From the NCBI RefSeq assembly GCF_001422245.1, contig NZ_LMMM01000004.1, forward strand, positions 1 to 64,000: a stretch of DNA of 64,000 bases. The letters run 5' to 3'. Position numbers and translations under genes: made by a program. This document shows positions 26,605 to 36,511 of the stretch, piece after piece. The first letter of the stretch is position 1. Each line of letters opens with the position of its first letter. The notes beneath the pieces are model-generated. The model saw only the letters and a program-made list of their open reading frames with translations, made no database searches and was not told the DNA's origin. The stretch comes from Rhizobium sp. Leaf262 (GTDB lineage Bacteria > Pseudomonadota > Alphaproteobacteria > Rhizobiales > Rhizobiaceae).

Positions 26605-28176
26605 GTGACGGGATCGGTGACGTCTGGGGCCACGCCTCTATTGTCCGTTCGCCAGCTGACCAAGCTGTTTGGAACATTCGGCGCTTGCAATGCGATCGAT
26701 CTCGATATTGCGCCCGGTGAAATTCATGCGCTGCTGGGTGAGAACGGTGCTGGAAAATCCACTCTGGTCAAGATGTTGTTTGGCGTGCTGGAACCATCGG
26801 CAGGAGATATCCTGTGGAAGGGTGAGCCGGTTCGCATCGCTTCTCCGGGCGAGGCGCGAAAGCTCGGCATCGGCATGGTCTTCCAGCATTTCTCGCTGTT
26901 CGAAGCGCTGACGGTTGCCGAAAACATCGTGCTATCGCTGGACCCGAACATTTCACTGAAAGAAATTGCCCGCGAGGCTGAAGCGCTTTCCAAGGCTTAT
27001 GGGCTGCCGCTCGATCCCTACGCCCATGTGGCCGACCTTTCGGTGGGCGAGCGCCAGCGCATCGAAATCGTGCGCGCACTTTTGCAAAACCCGCAGCTCA
27101 TCATTCTGGACGAGCCGACCTCCGTGCTGACGCCGCAGGAAGCGGATCGCCTGTTCGAAACGCTGGCCAAGCTCAAGGCCGAAGGGCGTTCGGTTCTCTA
27201 CATCAGCCACCGTCTGGAAGAGGTGCAGCGCATCTGCGACCGCGCAACCGTGCTGCGCCACGGCGAGGTGACGGGCGCTTGCGATCCGCGCAAGGAAACG
27301 CCGTCTTCGCTGGCGCGCATGATGGTGGGTTCGGATGTCGCGGGCATCCAACGCGATGACCATTGCACCATTGGCGATGTCAGCGTGGAAATGATCGGTC
27401 TTTCCGTTGCGGCCCGCACGCCCTTTGCCGTTTCTCTTAAAGACGTCTCCATGAAGGTCCACGCTGGCGAAGTTCTCGCCATTGCCGGTGTTGCCGGTAA
27501 CGGGCAGGGGGAATTGTTCGACGCTCTTTCCGGCGAATATCCGGTGGCAAAGGATGATTCGATCTTTCTGCGCGGCAAGCCGGTGGGGCGCATGGGCATC
27601 AATGGCCGCCGCCTGCTGGGTGCGGGTTTCGTGCCGGAAGAGCGCCACGGCCACGCCGCCGTGCCGACCATGACGCTATCGGACAATCTGCTGCTGGCCC
27701 GCTGCCGCTCCGACAGAAAAGCCTTCCTCAGTGGCGGTTTTCTGAAGGTCATCCGCAGCTCCACCATCAAAAATGCAGCCAAGCGCATTTCCGCCTCCAT
27801 GGATGTGCGCAAAAGTGGGGATGATCCGCTGGCCGGATCGCTTTCAGGCGGAAACCTGCAAAAGTTCATCGTCGGTCGCGAGTTGGACCGCCAACCGTCC
27901 GTACTCGTCGTCAACCAGCCGACATGGGGCGTGGATGCCGGGGCCGCCAGCCGCATTCGTCAGGCGCTGGTCGATCTCGCCAAAGCCGGTTCGGCGGTTA
28001 TCGTCATCAGTCAGGATCTGGATGAAATCTTTGAAGTTGCCTCCAGCATTGCTGTCATCTCCGATGGGCGTCTGTCGCAGTCCTATCCGGCTGGTGAAAT
28101 GAATCGTGAAAAGATCGGACTTTTGATGGGCGGTGTTCACGCGGGACATGCGGAGGCCGTCGCCCATGCGCATTGA
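26605..28176 (+). CDS. BMP-family ABC transporter, twin ATPase subunit
   Basis: This 523-residue protein contains two ABC domains like sugar and nucleoside importers of the RbsA/NupA class. The first has Walker A GENGAGKST, signature LSVGERQRIEIVRA and Walker B LIILDEPTSVLTPQE. The second has the usual degenerate P-loop GVAGNGQGEL, signature LSGGNLQKFIVGREL and Walker B VLVVNQPTWGVD, where the acidic Walker B residue is replaced by Asn, as is common in this class. GTG 26605 is chosen because AAGGGGA lies five bases upstream. It overlaps the first permease by 11 bases. Confidence 0.9.
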   Translation: MTGSVTSGATPLLSVRQLTKLFGTFGACNAIDLDIAPGEIHALLGENGAGKSTLVKMLFGVLEPSAGDILWKGEPVRIASPGEARKLGIGMVFQHFSLFEALTVAENIVLSLDPNISLKEIAREAEALSKAYGLPLDPYAHVADLSVGERQRIEIVRALLQNPQLIILDEPTSVLTPQEADRLFETLAKLKAEGRSVLYISHRLEEVQRICDRATVLRHGEVTGACDPRKETPSSLARMMVGSDVAGIQRDDHCTIGDVSVEMIGLSVAARTPFAVSLKDVSMKVHAGEVLAIAGVAGNGQGELFDALSGEYPVAKDDSIFLRGKPVGRMGINGRRLLGAGFVPEERHGHAAVPTMTLSDNLLLARCRSDRKAFLSGGFLKVIRSSTIKNAAKRISASMDVRKSGDDPLAGSLSGGNLQKFIVGRELDRQPSVLVVNQPTWGVDAGAASRIRQALVDLAKAGSAVIVISQDLDEIFEVASSIAVISDGRLSQSYPAGEMNREKIGLLMGGVHAGHAEAVAHAH

Positions 28177-29254
28177 ACTCGAAAAACGCACCGGCGTTTC
28201 TAACCTCTTCGCCATCCTGTCGCCTCTGCTGGCGCTTTTCCTTACGCTGGTTTTCGGCGCCATCATGTTTGCGATGCTGGGCAAGAACCCGTTCAGCGCG
28301 CTCCACAGCTTCTTCATCGATCCGCTCTTGGAAGTCTGGTCGCTGCATGAACTGGCGATCAAGGCGGCACCTTTGATCCTCATCGCAGTTGGTCTGTCCA
28401 TCTGCTACCGTTCCAACAACTGGAATATCGGTGCCGAAGGGCAGTTCACCATCGGTGCGATCACCGGCTCCATTCTGCCGGTTCTCTATCCGCAGTGGCA
28501 ATCGCCAATGATCCTGCCGCTGATGCTTATCATGGGGGCTGCGGGTGGTGCGCTGTATGCAGGCATTCCGGCGCTGCTCAAAACCCGTTTCAACACCAAT
28601 GAAATCCTGACCAGCCTGATGCTGGTCTATGTCGCGCAACTGTTTCTGGACTGGCTGACGCGGGGCATCTGGCGTGATCCTGCGGGCTATAATTTCCCGC
28701 AGACGACAGCCTTCAACGAAAGCGCAGTGCTGCCGGAAATTCTGGAATCGGGTCGCGCCCATTGGGGCATCGTCTTTGCCATCATCGCGGCCATCGCGCT
28801 GTGGTTCATGATGCGCTTCATGCTGAGGGGATTTCAGGTCACGGTGCTTGGCCAGTCGCCACGGGCAGGGCGCTTTGCCGGTTTCTCTTCGCGCGGCATG
28901 GTGTGGTTTTCGTTGGTGCTATCGGGCGCGCTGGCAGGGCTTGCCGGTATTTCGGAAGTCTCGGGCTCCATCGGCCATTTGCAGCCGTCGATCTCGCCCG
29001 GCTACGGTTTCACCGCCATCATCGTTGCGTTTCTGGGCCGCCTGAACCCGCTCGGCATCATCGCGTCGGGCTTCGTGCTGGCGCTGACCTATCTCGGTGG
29101 CGAGGCGGCGCAGCTTTCCATCGGCGTGTCCGATAAGGTCACGCGCGTGTTTCAAGGGCTGATGCTGTTCTTCGTGCTCTCCTGCGATACGCTCATCATC
29201 TACAAAATCCGCATCCGTTTCGGGCGCGGCAACAGCAGCGAAGGGGCCGCATGA
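28166..29254 (+). CDS. BMP-family ABC transporter permease 1
   Basis: This 362-residue permease has about nine hydrophobic segments and the NNWNIGAEGQFTIGAI and FNTNEILTSLMLVY blocks of the branched-chain-amino-acid/nucleoside-type permease family. It overlaps the ATPase gene (11 bases) and the second permease (4 bases), so the operon is tightly coupled. Confidence 0.9.
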   Translation: MRIELEKRTGVSNLFAILSPLLALFLTLVFGAIMFAMLGKNPFSALHSFFIDPLLEVWSLHELAIKAAPLILIAVGLSICYRSNNWNIGAEGQFTIGAITGSILPVLYPQWQSPMILPLMLIMGAAGGALYAGIPALLKTRFNTNEILTSLMLVYVAQLFLDWLTRGIWRDPAGYNFPQTTAFNESAVLPEILESGRAHWGIVFAIIAAIALWFMMRFMLRGFQVTVLGQSPRAGRFAGFSSRGMVWFSLVLSGALAGLAGISEVSGSIGHLQPSISPGYGFTAIIVAFLGRLNPLGIIASGFVLALTYLGGEAAQLSIGVSDKVTRVFQGLMLFFVLSCDTLIIYKIRIRFGRGNSSEGAA

Positions 29255-30174
29255 TGGATATGTTTCAGGCGATCCTTCTCACCGTCATTACCGCCGCAAC
29301 ACCGCTGGTCATTGCCGCTCTCGGCGAGCTGGTGACGGAGCGCGCAGGCGTTCTGAATCTCGGTGTCGAGGGTATGATGATCATGGGCGCGGTCTGCGCC
29401 TTTGCCGCCGCGCATATCACCGGTTCGCCTTATATCGGCATCGTCGCGGGCATCGCGGCTGGAGCCGTCTTCTCGTTGCTCTTCGGTTTCCTGACGCTGA
29501 CGCTCGTCACCAATCAAGTGGCGACGGGGCTGGCTCTGACCATTCTCGGCCTCGGAGTATCAGGCATGCTAGGGGAAAGCTTCGTGGGCCTGCCCGGCGT
29601 CAAGCTGCCGCCCATCGTCTTTCCGGTTCTGTCGGAGATTCCGGTCATCGGGCCTGCGTTGTTCCGGCAGGATCTGATTTTCTACATGTCGATTGCGCTT
29701 GTCATCGGCATTGGCTGGTTTCTGTTCAAAAGCCGCACGGGCCTGAAAATCCGCGCCATTGGTGATAATCACGGCTCTGCCCATGCGCTGGGTATCAACG
29801 TCATCCGCACACGCTACCTTGCCGTCATGTTCGGTGGTGCCTGCGCAGGGCTCGCCGGGGCGCAGCTTTCGCTGGTCTATACGCCGCAATGGGTGGAAAA
29901 CATGTCTGCCGGGCGCGGCTGGATTGCGCTGGCGCTGGTGGTGTTTGCATCCTGGCGGCCATGGCGGGTTCTGGCGGGCGGATATCTCTTCGGGGCCGTC
30001 ACCATCGGCCAGCTGCACGCGCAGGCTCTCGGCATCGGTGTGCCGTCCCAACTTCTTTCAGCAATGCCTTACATAGCGACTATTGTGGTCCTCATCATCA
30101 TCTCCCATAATCGTCGCACAACGCTGATCAATACACCGGCATCGCTCGGCAAACCGTTCGTGCCGGACCGCTAA
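29251..30174 (+). CDS. BMP-family ABC transporter permease 2
   Basis: This 307-residue permease pairs with permease 1. It carries the ERAGVLNLGVEGMMIMGA block near residues 30-47 and ends in the NIRRTT-like cytoplasmic tail typical of the second subunit. It begins within the ATGA overlap with permease 1 and is followed after 36 bases by the binding protein. Confidence 0.9.
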   Translation: MMDMFQAILLTVITAATPLVIAALGELVTERAGVLNLGVEGMMIMGAVCAFAAAHITGSPYIGIVAGIAAGAVFSLLFGFLTLTLVTNQVATGLALTILGLGVSGMLGESFVGLPGVKLPPIVFPVLSEIPVIGPALFRQDLIFYMSIALVIGIGWFLFKSRTGLKIRAIGDNHGSAHALGINVIRTRYLAVMFGGACAGLAGAQLSLVYTPQWVENMSAGRGWIALALVVFASWRPWRVLAGGYLFGAVTIGQLHAQALGIGVPSQLLSAMPYIATIVVLIIISHNRRTTLINTPASLGKPFVPDR

Positions 30175-30210
30175 AAAACCAGGTTCACGCCTAACCAAGC
30201 AGGGGTAAAA

Positions 30211-31284
30211 ATGAAGAAACTCATCATCGCACTGGCCGCCTCGGCCGCCGCAATCATCGGCGCGGTTCCCGCCGCCCAAGCCGCAGACGCCAAGAAGGTC
30301 TGCTTCGTCTATGTCGGCACCAAGACCGATGGCGGCTGGACGCAGGCGCACGACATCGGCCGTCAGGAATTGCAGAAGCATTTCGGCGACAAGATCGAAA
30401 CGCCTTACCTCGAAAGCGTGCCTGAGGGCCCGGATGCCGAGCGCGCCATCGAGCGTATGGCCCGGTCCGGCTGTGAACTGATCTACACGACATCGTTCGG
30501 TTTCATGGATGCCACCGTCAAGGTTGCGCAGAAGTTCCCGAAGGTGAAGTTCGAACACGCAACCGGCTTCAAGAACGCGGAAAACCTCGCGACCTACAAT
30601 TCGCGCTTCTATGAAGGCCGTTACATTCAGGGCCAGATCGCAGCCAAGATGTCGAAGAAGGGCGTTGCCGGCTACATCGCATCCTTCCCGATCCCTGAAG
30701 TCGTGATGGGCATCGACGCCTTCGTTCTGGGCGCACAGTCTGTGAACCCTGAATTCAAGGTCAAGGTCGTCTGGGCCAACACATGGTTCGACCCCGGCAA
30801 GGAAGCAGACGCCGCCAAGGCGCTGATCGACCAGGGCGTCGACATTCTGACCCAGCACACCGACACCACGGCCCCGATGCAGGTTGCAGCTGAGCGCGGC
30901 ATCAAGGCTTTCGGTCAGGCATCCGACATGATCAAGGCCGGTCCAAACACGCAGATGACGGCCATCGTCGATACCTGGGGCGCCTACTACATCAAGCGCA
31001 CACAGGCGCTTCTGGATGGCACATGGAAGTCCGAATCGATCTGGGACGGCCTGAAAGACGGCATTCTCACCATGGCGCCCTACACCAACATGCCAGATGA
31101 CGTGAAGAAAATGGCTGAGGAAACCGAAGCCAAGATCAAGTCCGGCGAGTTGCACCCCTTCACCGGCCCGATCAAGAAGCAGGACGGGTCCGAGTGGCTG
31201 AAGGCTGGCGAAAAGGCTGAAGACAAGGTCCTTCTCGGCCTGAACTTCTACGTCGCAGGCGTAGACGACAAGCTGCCGCAGTAA
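30211..31284 (+). CDS. BMP-family substrate-binding protein
   Basis: This 357-residue periplasmic binding protein has a signal peptide (cleavage near AQAADA, residue 25) and the BMP/PnrA fold, with GGWTQAHDIGRQEL near residue 47 and the EGRYIQGQIAAKM block near residue 143. BMP proteins bind purine nucleosides or related compounds. Together with the twin ATPase and two permeases it forms a complete uptake system. The exact ligand is not shown; no nucleoside-degrading enzyme lies next to it. GGGG lies 7-10 bases before the ATG. Confidence 0.9.
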   Translation: MKKLIIALAASAAAIIGAVPAAQAADAKKVCFVYVGTKTDGGWTQAHDIGRQELQKHFGDKIETPYLESVPEGPDAERAIERMARSGCELIYTTSFGFMDATVKVAQKFPKVKFEHATGFKNAENLATYNSRFYEGRYIQGQIAAKMSKKGVAGYIASFPIPEVVMGIDAFVLGAQSVNPEFKVKVVWANTWFDPGKEADAAKALIDQGVDILTQHTDTTAPMQVAAERGIKAFGQASDMIKAGPNTQMTAIVDTWGAYYIKRTQALLDGTWKSESIWDGLKDGILTMAPYTNMPDDVKKMAEETEAKIKSGELHPFTGPIKKQDGSEWLKAGEKAEDKVLLGLNFYVAGVDDKLPQ

Positions 31285-31303
31285 GCATTCGCTTGCTCTC
31301 CAT

Positions 31304-31389
31304 CGTCATCCTCGGGCTTGTCCCGAGGATCTAAACACGCTTCTGCGGATGCGACGTAGCAGATGCCCGGGACAAGCCCAAGCATGACG
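31304..31389. repeat. Palindromic intergenic element B, copy 2
   Basis: Imperfect 28-base inverted arms at 31304-31331 and 31362-31389 resemble the outer arms of element B copy 1 (8601-8714). The spacer is only 30 bases here. It follows the binding-protein gene and precedes a separate intrinsic terminator. Confidence 0.8.
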
Positions 31390-31410
31390 ACAGTGAAGTT
31401 TCAATAACGA

Positions 31411-31440
31411 AGCCGCGCCCGGAAACAGGCGCGGCTTTTT
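31411..31440 (+). terminator. Intrinsic terminator of the BMP operon
   Basis: A nine-base stem AGCCGCGCC/GGCGCGGCT with a short loop is followed by TTTT. It closes the transporter operon before glmU. Confidence 0.85.
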
Positions 31441-31574
31441 CCGTGCCCCGCTCACGGCAGGTTTCCAACATTCACGCAATTTCCATGGTTTCTTGACGCT
31501 CGACCGTTTATATCGGTCGCCGAATGCCTGCACTCTGATTTGCGGGCCTATGATTGCTTGTCTCGGAGATACCA

Positions 31575-32942
31575 ATGGAACGCAGTTGCCTTGCCGTCAT
31601 TCTCGCCGCTGGTGAAAGCACACGCATGAAGTCATCCATGTCGAAAGTGCTGCATCCGGTGGCTGGCCGGGCGATGATTGCGCATGTGATGCAGGCTGTC
31701 GCAGGTGCTGGCGTCAGCTCTGCCGCCCTCGTTGTGGGCCGTGATGCGGACAAGGTGGCGGATGCGGCGCGCGGGGCGGGCGTCAGCGTCGAGCCCTATC
31801 TTCAGAAAGAGCGTCTTGGCACCGGCAACGCCGTGCTTGCGGCGCGTGTGGCCATTGAAAGCGGTTACGATGATGTTCTGATTGCTTATGGCGACGTGCC
31901 GCTGCTGACATCCGAAACGCTCAACAAGGCGCGTCAGGCGTTGACTGATAATGTCGATGTCGTGGTCATCGGTTTTCACACCGACAAGCCGACCGGCTAT
32001 GGTCGTCTGCTGGTGGAGAACGGTGAACTCGTTGCGATCCGCGAGGAAAAGGATGCGACGGAGGAGGAGCGCAAGGTCACCTGGTGCAACAGCGGCCTGA
32101 TGGCGATCAATGGTCGCCGCGCGCTCGATCTGCTGACCCGCATCGGCAACAACAATGCCAAGGGCGAATATTATCTGACCGATGTGGTGGAAATTGCCCG
32201 CTCGCTGGGCGGCAAGGCCATCGCCATCGATGCACCTGAGACAGAACTGACCGGCTGCAACAACCGCGCCGAACTCGCTTACATCGAAAAGCTGTGGCAG
32301 GAGCGCGCCCGCCATCAGTTCATGATCGATGGTGTCTCGATGATCGCACCGGAGACCGTGTTTCTGTCCTGGGACACCAAAATCGGGCAGGATGCGCTGA
32401 TCGAGCCCAACGTGGTGATCGGGCCCGGTGTGACCATCGAATCAGGCGCCGTCATCCATGCCTTTTCCCATCTGGAAGGCGCGCATGTCAGCGGCGGCGC
32501 GGCGGTTGGTCCCTATGCGCGGCTTCGCCCCGGTGCCAATCTTGCCGCCAATTCCAAGGTTGGCAATTTCTGCGAGGTCAAGAAGGCCGAAATCGGCGAG
32601 GGTGCCAAGGTCAACCACCTGACCTATATCGGCGATGCCTTCGTCGGCGCTGGCAGCAATATCGGGGCAGGGACGATTACCTGCAATTACGATGGCATCA
32701 ACAAGCACGAAACCCACATCGGCAAAAACGCCTTTGTCGGTTCCAACTCCTCGCTGGTGGCACCGGTGACAATCGGCGACGATGCCTATGTCGCCTCCGG
32801 CAGCGTGATCACGGATGATGTGCCCGCCGATGCACTGGCCTTCGGTCGTGCCCGCCAAGAGGTGAAGGAAGGTCGCGCCAGCGCTCTTCGCGCCCGTGCG
32901 CAGGCCATCAAGGATGCCAAGAAAAAGGCCTTGATATCGTAA
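31575..32942 (+). CDS. glmU: Bifunctional GlmU
   Basis: GlmU acetylates glucosamine-1-phosphate and then couples it to UTP, giving UDP-GlcNAc for peptidoglycan and lipopolysaccharide. The N-terminal uridylyltransferase has [11 protein letters not shown] near residues 11-21 and the C-terminal half is a left-handed beta-helix acetyltransferase with hexapeptide repeats and [16 protein letters not shown] and [13 protein letters not shown] blocks. The 455 residues are normal. ATG 31575 follows GGAG. It is 92 bases before glmS, so the two successive steps are co-transcribed. Confidence 0.96.
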   Translation: MERSCLAVILAAGESTRMKSSMSKVLHPVAGRAMIAHVMQAVAGAGVSSAALVVGRDADKVADAARGAGVSVEPYLQKERLGTGNAVLAARVAIESGYDDVLIAYGDVPLLTSETLNKARQALTDNVDVVVIGFHTDKPTGYGRLLVENGELVAIREEKDATEEERKVTWCNSGLMAINGRRALDLLTRIGNNNAKGEYYLTDVVEIARSLGGKAIAIDAPETELTGCNNRAELAYIEKLWQERARHQFMIDGVSMIAPETVFLSWDTKIGQDALIEPNVVIGPGVTIESGAVIHAFSHLEGAHVSGGAAVGPYARLRPGANLAANSKVGNFCEVKKAEIGEGAKVNHLTYIGDAFVGAGSNIGAGTITCNYDGINKHETHIGKNAFVGSNSSLVAPVTIGDDAYVASGSVITDDVPADALAFGRARQEVKEGRASALRARAQAIKDAKKKALIS

Positions 32943-33034
32943 CGGATAGACATTGAAAGTGACCGTGGTTGCAATTGCGATTTTTGCGGAAATCGCTAGG
33001 ACTTCGGTCAACAAAAAATACCTCGGAGAATTGC

Positions 33035-34861
33035 ATGTGCGGCATTGTTGGAATCGTTGGAACGCAGCCGGTTGCGGAGCGCCTTGTGGATGCGCTCAAG
33101 CGTCTGGAATATCGGGGTTATGACTCCGCTGGCGTTGCAACCATCCATGATGGCGCACTGGCCCGCCGCCGTGCGGAAGGCAAGCTTTTCAATCTGGAAA
33201 AGAAGCTGTCGGAAGAGCCGCTTCCCGGCCTGACCGGCATTGCCCACACCCGCTGGGCAACCCATGGCGTGCCGAACGAAACGAACGCTCACCCGCATTT
33301 CGTGGATGGCGTTGCCGTCGTCCACAACGGCATCATCGAGAACTTCTCCGAACTGCGCGACGAACTGGCGGCAGAAGGTGCCACCTTCACCACGCAGACG
33401 GACACGGAAGTCGTGGCCCAGTTGCTGGCCAAGTTCACCCGCGAAGGGCTGGACCACCGCGCTGCCATGCTGGCCATGCTGAACCGCGTCACCGGTGCCT
33501 ATGCGCTGGGCGTCATGTTCCAGGACGACCCCACCACGCTGCTGTCGGCCCGCTCCGGCCCGCCGCTCGCTATCGGTTACGGACGCGGTGAAATGTTCCT
33601 GGGGTCGGACGCGATTGCGCTGTCGCCCTTCACCAATGAAATCACCTATCTGGTGGATGGCGATTGCGCCATCCTCACTGCCAAGGGTGCTGAGATCATC
33701 GATTTCTCCGGCAATCCCGTCCAGCGTCAGCGCCAGATTTCGCAGGCGACGGCCTATGTGGTGGACAAGGGAAACCACCGCCACTTCATGGAAAAGGAAA
33801 TCTACGAGCAGCCGGAAGTCATTTCCCATGCCTTGAGCCATTACGTGGATTTCGCCGAAAAGCGCGTGAAGGATGCCGATCCTGCCATTGATTTTGCCAA
33901 GCTCACAGGCCTTGCCATTTCCGCCTGCGGCACGGCCTATCTCTCCGGCCTCATCGGCAAATACTGGTTTGAGCGTTATGCGCGCCTGCCGGTGGAAATC
34001 GACGTCGCCTCGGAATTCCGCTATCGCGAAATGCCGCTTCTGCCGACGCAGGCAGCCCTCTTCATTTCGCAATCCGGCGAAACGGCGGACACACTGGCAT
34101 CGCTGCGCTATTGCCAGGAAAACGGCCTGAAGATTGGTACGGTCGTGAACGTGCGCGAATCCACCATGGCGCGCGAATCGGATGCCGTGTTCCCCATTCT
34201 AGCCGGCCCTGAAATAGGCGTTGCCTCGACGAAGGCCTTCACCTGCCAGCTGGCCGTTCTGGCATCGCTCGCCATTGCCGCTGGCAAGGCGCGCGGCACG
34301 CTGACGGTTGAGCAGGAAACGGAGCTCGTTCGCAACCTGATCGAAATGCCACGCGTGATGAGCGAGGTCCTGAATGCCATTCAGCCGCAGATCGAAACCC
34401 TGTCGCGCGATCTCTCCCGCTTCAAGGATGTTCTCTATCTCGGTCGCGGCACCAGCTATCCGCTGGCGCTGGAAGGCGCATTGAAGCTCAAGGAAATCTC
34501 CTACATCCACGCCGAAGGTTATGCCGCAGGCGAGTTGAAGCACGGGCCGATCGCGCTGATCGACGAAAACATGCCGGTCATCGTCATCGCCCCGCATGAC
34601 CGCTTCTTCGACAAGACCGTTTCCAACATGCAGGAGGTCGCAGCTCGCGGCGGCAAGATCATCTTCATCACCGACGAGAAGGGTGCGGCTGCCTCCAAAC
34701 TCGAAACCATGGCGACCATCGTTCTGCCCAACGTCGACGAAATCATCGCGCCGATGGTCTTCTCGCTGCCGATCCAGCTTCTGGCCTACCACACCGCCGT
34801 CTTCATGGGCACGGATGTGGACCAGCCGCGCAACCTGGCAAAGTCGGTAACTGTCGAGTAA
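33035..34861 (+). CDS. glmS: Glucosamine-6-phosphate synthase GlmS
   Basis: GlmS makes glucosamine-6-phosphate from fructose-6-phosphate and glutamine. The N-terminal glutaminase starts MCGIVGIVG, so the catalytic cysteine becomes residue 1 after Met removal. Two SIS isomerase domains follow (about 285-425 and 455-600), and the end DQPRNLAKSVTVE is diagnostic. The 608 residues match the family. I found no glmS ribozyme in the 92-base leader. Confidence 0.97.
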   Translation: MCGIVGIVGTQPVAERLVDALKRLEYRGYDSAGVATIHDGALARRRAEGKLFNLEKKLSEEPLPGLTGIAHTRWATHGVPNETNAHPHFVDGVAVVHNGIIENFSELRDELAAEGATFTTQTDTEVVAQLLAKFTREGLDHRAAMLAMLNRVTGAYALGVMFQDDPTTLLSARSGPPLAIGYGRGEMFLGSDAIALSPFTNEITYLVDGDCAILTAKGAEIIDFSGNPVQRQRQISQATAYVVDKGNHRHFMEKEIYEQPEVISHALSHYVDFAEKRVKDADPAIDFAKLTGLAISACGTAYLSGLIGKYWFERYARLPVEIDVASEFRYREMPLLPTQAALFISQSGETADTLASLRYCQENGLKIGTVVNVRESTMARESDAVFPILAGPEIGVASTKAFTCQLAVLASLAIAAGKARGTLTVEQETELVRNLIEMPRVMSEVLNAIQPQIETLSRDLSRFKDVLYLGRGTSYPLALEGALKLKEISYIHAEGYAAGELKHGPIALIDENMPVIVIAPHDRFFDKTVSNMQEVAARGGKIIFITDEKGAAASKLETMATIVLPNVDEIIAPMVFSLPIQLLAYHTAVFMGTDVDQPRNLAKSVTVE

Positions 34862-34901
34862 CGATATTAGACGCGCAAAGGTTGTTTTTTAATCGAATTT
34901 A

Positions 34902-34937
34902 TGAAAACTCCTGTCTTCGATCAGAGGGGAGTTTTCA
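34902..34937 (+). promoter_or_regulatory. Hairpin covering a ribosome binding site
   Basis: The 10-base arms TGAAAACTCC (34902-34911) and GGAGTTTTCA (34928-34937) are exact reverse complements with a 16-base loop. The right arm contains part of the ribosome binding site AGGGGAG and the A of the start codon of the gene at 34937. If transcribed, it would hide the translation start. A role as a weak glmS terminator is possible, but no T-run follows the stem. Confidence 0.55.
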
Positions 34938-35425
34938 TGCAGTTCGATAAGTGGGCCATCAGATTTTTTGCTGCTTTCCTTATAGTTGGCCCACTTTGGA
35001 TCGTATTCCCGTTTTTCAAAGACCTCCCGGTGCGACTCATTGCGCGTGACACCAGCCAGTTGAAGTTTCTGCCACTCTACCTCCTCTACGTCTTCAGCAT
35101 TTATGTGGGCTTTCGACTGTGGCGTGGCGGCAAGACGGCTTACTGGCTGGCACTGGTAATCTATCTGTCCCAGATACCTTATATCGCGGCCGGTAGACTG
35201 GTGGTGAACTGGTCCACTGGCGTGGTCGTTCCGTTCTTCGTGCATCTGTATGATGGCGATATCCAATTTCATATCAAATTCGAGATCGGTTCCTGGGCGT
35301 CCTTCTTCGTCGTCTCGCCGCTGTCCGAAACCATCATCGGTGTCAATCTCCTGGCGATTCTGGCCTGCGTGGTGATCTATAGGTTCATGCGGGCAAGGGG
35401 TGACGTTGCACCTGAACCCACATAG
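34937..35425 (+). CDS. Uncharacterised membrane protein
   Basis: This 162-residue protein has four or so hydrophobic segments (about 7-27, 41-60, 68-87 and 130-150) joined by short loops, and no recognised motif. ATG 34937 is chosen for the AGGGGAG six bases upstream; an ATG at 34901 precedes the hairpin described here. It lies 75 bases after glmS and could be read from the same transcript. I do not recognise the family. Confidence 0.75.
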   Translation: MQFDKWAIRFFAAFLIVGPLWIVFPFFKDLPVRLIARDTSQLKFLPLYLLYVFSIYVGFRLWRGGKTAYWLALVIYLSQIPYIAAGRLVVNWSTGVVVPFFVHLYDGDIQFHIKFEIGSWASFFVVSPLSETIIGVNLLAILACVVIYRFMRARGDVAPEPT

Positions 35426-35573
35426 TCTCTCGCAACTGTGAACCCATTTTGCAGACGTTAGATGCTGCGAGCGGGTTGGCGCAGGATTATTCACTTGAAA
35501 GGCGGAACGCGTTTCGCCACTGTCCGTTTCAAGATCTCTTCATTGTTGAAGTCTCTCGAATTTATACGGATTC

Positions 35574-36242
35574 ATGACCGAAATCCCCGTCAAAATTTCC
35601 TTCGCAACGCGCTTGCGCAACAGCTTTCTGACCGGCGTGCTCATCCTTGCGCCGGTCACTATTACCATGTGGCTGGTCTGGACATTCCTGCAATGGGTGG
35701 ACAGCTGGGTTAAGCCTTATATTCCGGCGCGTTACGACCCCGAGCAATATTTCGATGTTGCCATTCCCGGCTTCGGCCTTCTGGTGGCGGTCATCGGTAT
35801 CACACTGATCGGTTTTCTGGGCAACAACCTCATCGGCAAATGGATCGTGGGTTTCGGTGAGTCCGTCCTCAACCATATGCCCTTTGTTCGTCCGATCTAT
35901 AAGAGCATCAAGCAGCTTTTCGAGTCGGTTCTGAAAGAACATTCCAGCTCGTTCAAAAAAGTCGGTCTCATCGAGTTCCCATCACCCGGCACGTGGGCCA
36001 TGGTTTTCGTGGCGTCGGATGCTAAGGGCGAACTGGCATATCGCTTCAATGAAATAGGTCAAGAAATGGTGGCCGTGTTCCTGCCCCCGACGCCGGTGCC
36101 GACTGCGGGCTTTCTGCTCTTCGTGCCCAAAGACAAGATCATCATGCTGGATATGTCACCGGAAGACGGTGCTAAACTGCTAATTTCCGGCGGCCTCGTT
36201 GCGCCGGATTTCGAGCTGCCCAAGGCGATTGCGCCGGTTTGA
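35574..36242 (+). CDS. DUF502 membrane protein
   Basis: The 222-residue protein has two N-terminal transmembrane segments (about 17-45 and 66-88) and a soluble C-terminal domain with PFVRPIYKSIKQLFESV and PTAGFLLFVPKDKI. It matches the DUF502 family, which is common in bacteria and plants (COV-type proteins) and has no proven bacterial role. The gene ends convergently with the small gene at 36246. Confidence 0.9.
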   Translation: MTEIPVKISFATRLRNSFLTGVLILAPVTITMWLVWTFLQWVDSWVKPYIPARYDPEQYFDVAIPGFGLLVAVIGITLIGFLGNNLIGKWIVGFGESVLNHMPFVRPIYKSIKQLFESVLKEHSSSFKKVGLIEFPSPGTWAMVFVASDAKGELAYRFNEIGQEMVAVFLPPTPVPTAGFLLFVPKDKIIMLDMSPEDGAKLLISGGLVAPDFELPKAIAPV

Positions 36243-36245
36243 CGA

Positions 36246-36506
36246 TCAATCGTCTTCAAAAACCTCGCCGCCAGCGGTCGATGTCGCATGGAACACCGGC
36301 ACGAACACGCGCATGTAGACGAAGCGCACGCTCCAGCCCTTTTCCTGCGCTTCTGCCCAGGCTTTCTTGCGACCCGGCTTCTTGAAGCTCTTGCCGATAG
36401 CCTTCTTCTCGCTTTTGGCAAAGGTCTCCGGTTGCAGCACGTTGTCAGGTGAACACAGAGCGTAGCCCTTGGAGAAGGCGGCTGGCGGTAGGGGCATGTC
36501 ATTCAT
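36246..36506 (-). CDS. Conserved hypothetical small protein
   Basis: This 86-residue, basic, soluble protein has a lysine-rich middle (KSEKKAIGKSFKKPGRKK) and an aromatic segment GWSVRFVYMRVFVPVF, with an acidic end. It lies 5 bases after the recG stop on the same strand and is probably co-transcribed with recG. I do not recognise a named family. Confidence 0.6.
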   Translation of the reverse strand: MNDMPLPPAAFSKGYALCSPDNVLQPETFAKSEKKAIGKSFKKPGRKKAWAEAQEKGWSVRFVYMRVFVPVFHATSTAGGEVFEDD

Positions 36507-36511
36507 GATCG

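Noticed and set aside
32943..33034. Possible glmS ribozyme in the glmS leader
   Set aside because: The 92-base gap is too short and lacks the ribozyme core; such ribozymes are known mainly from Firmicutes.
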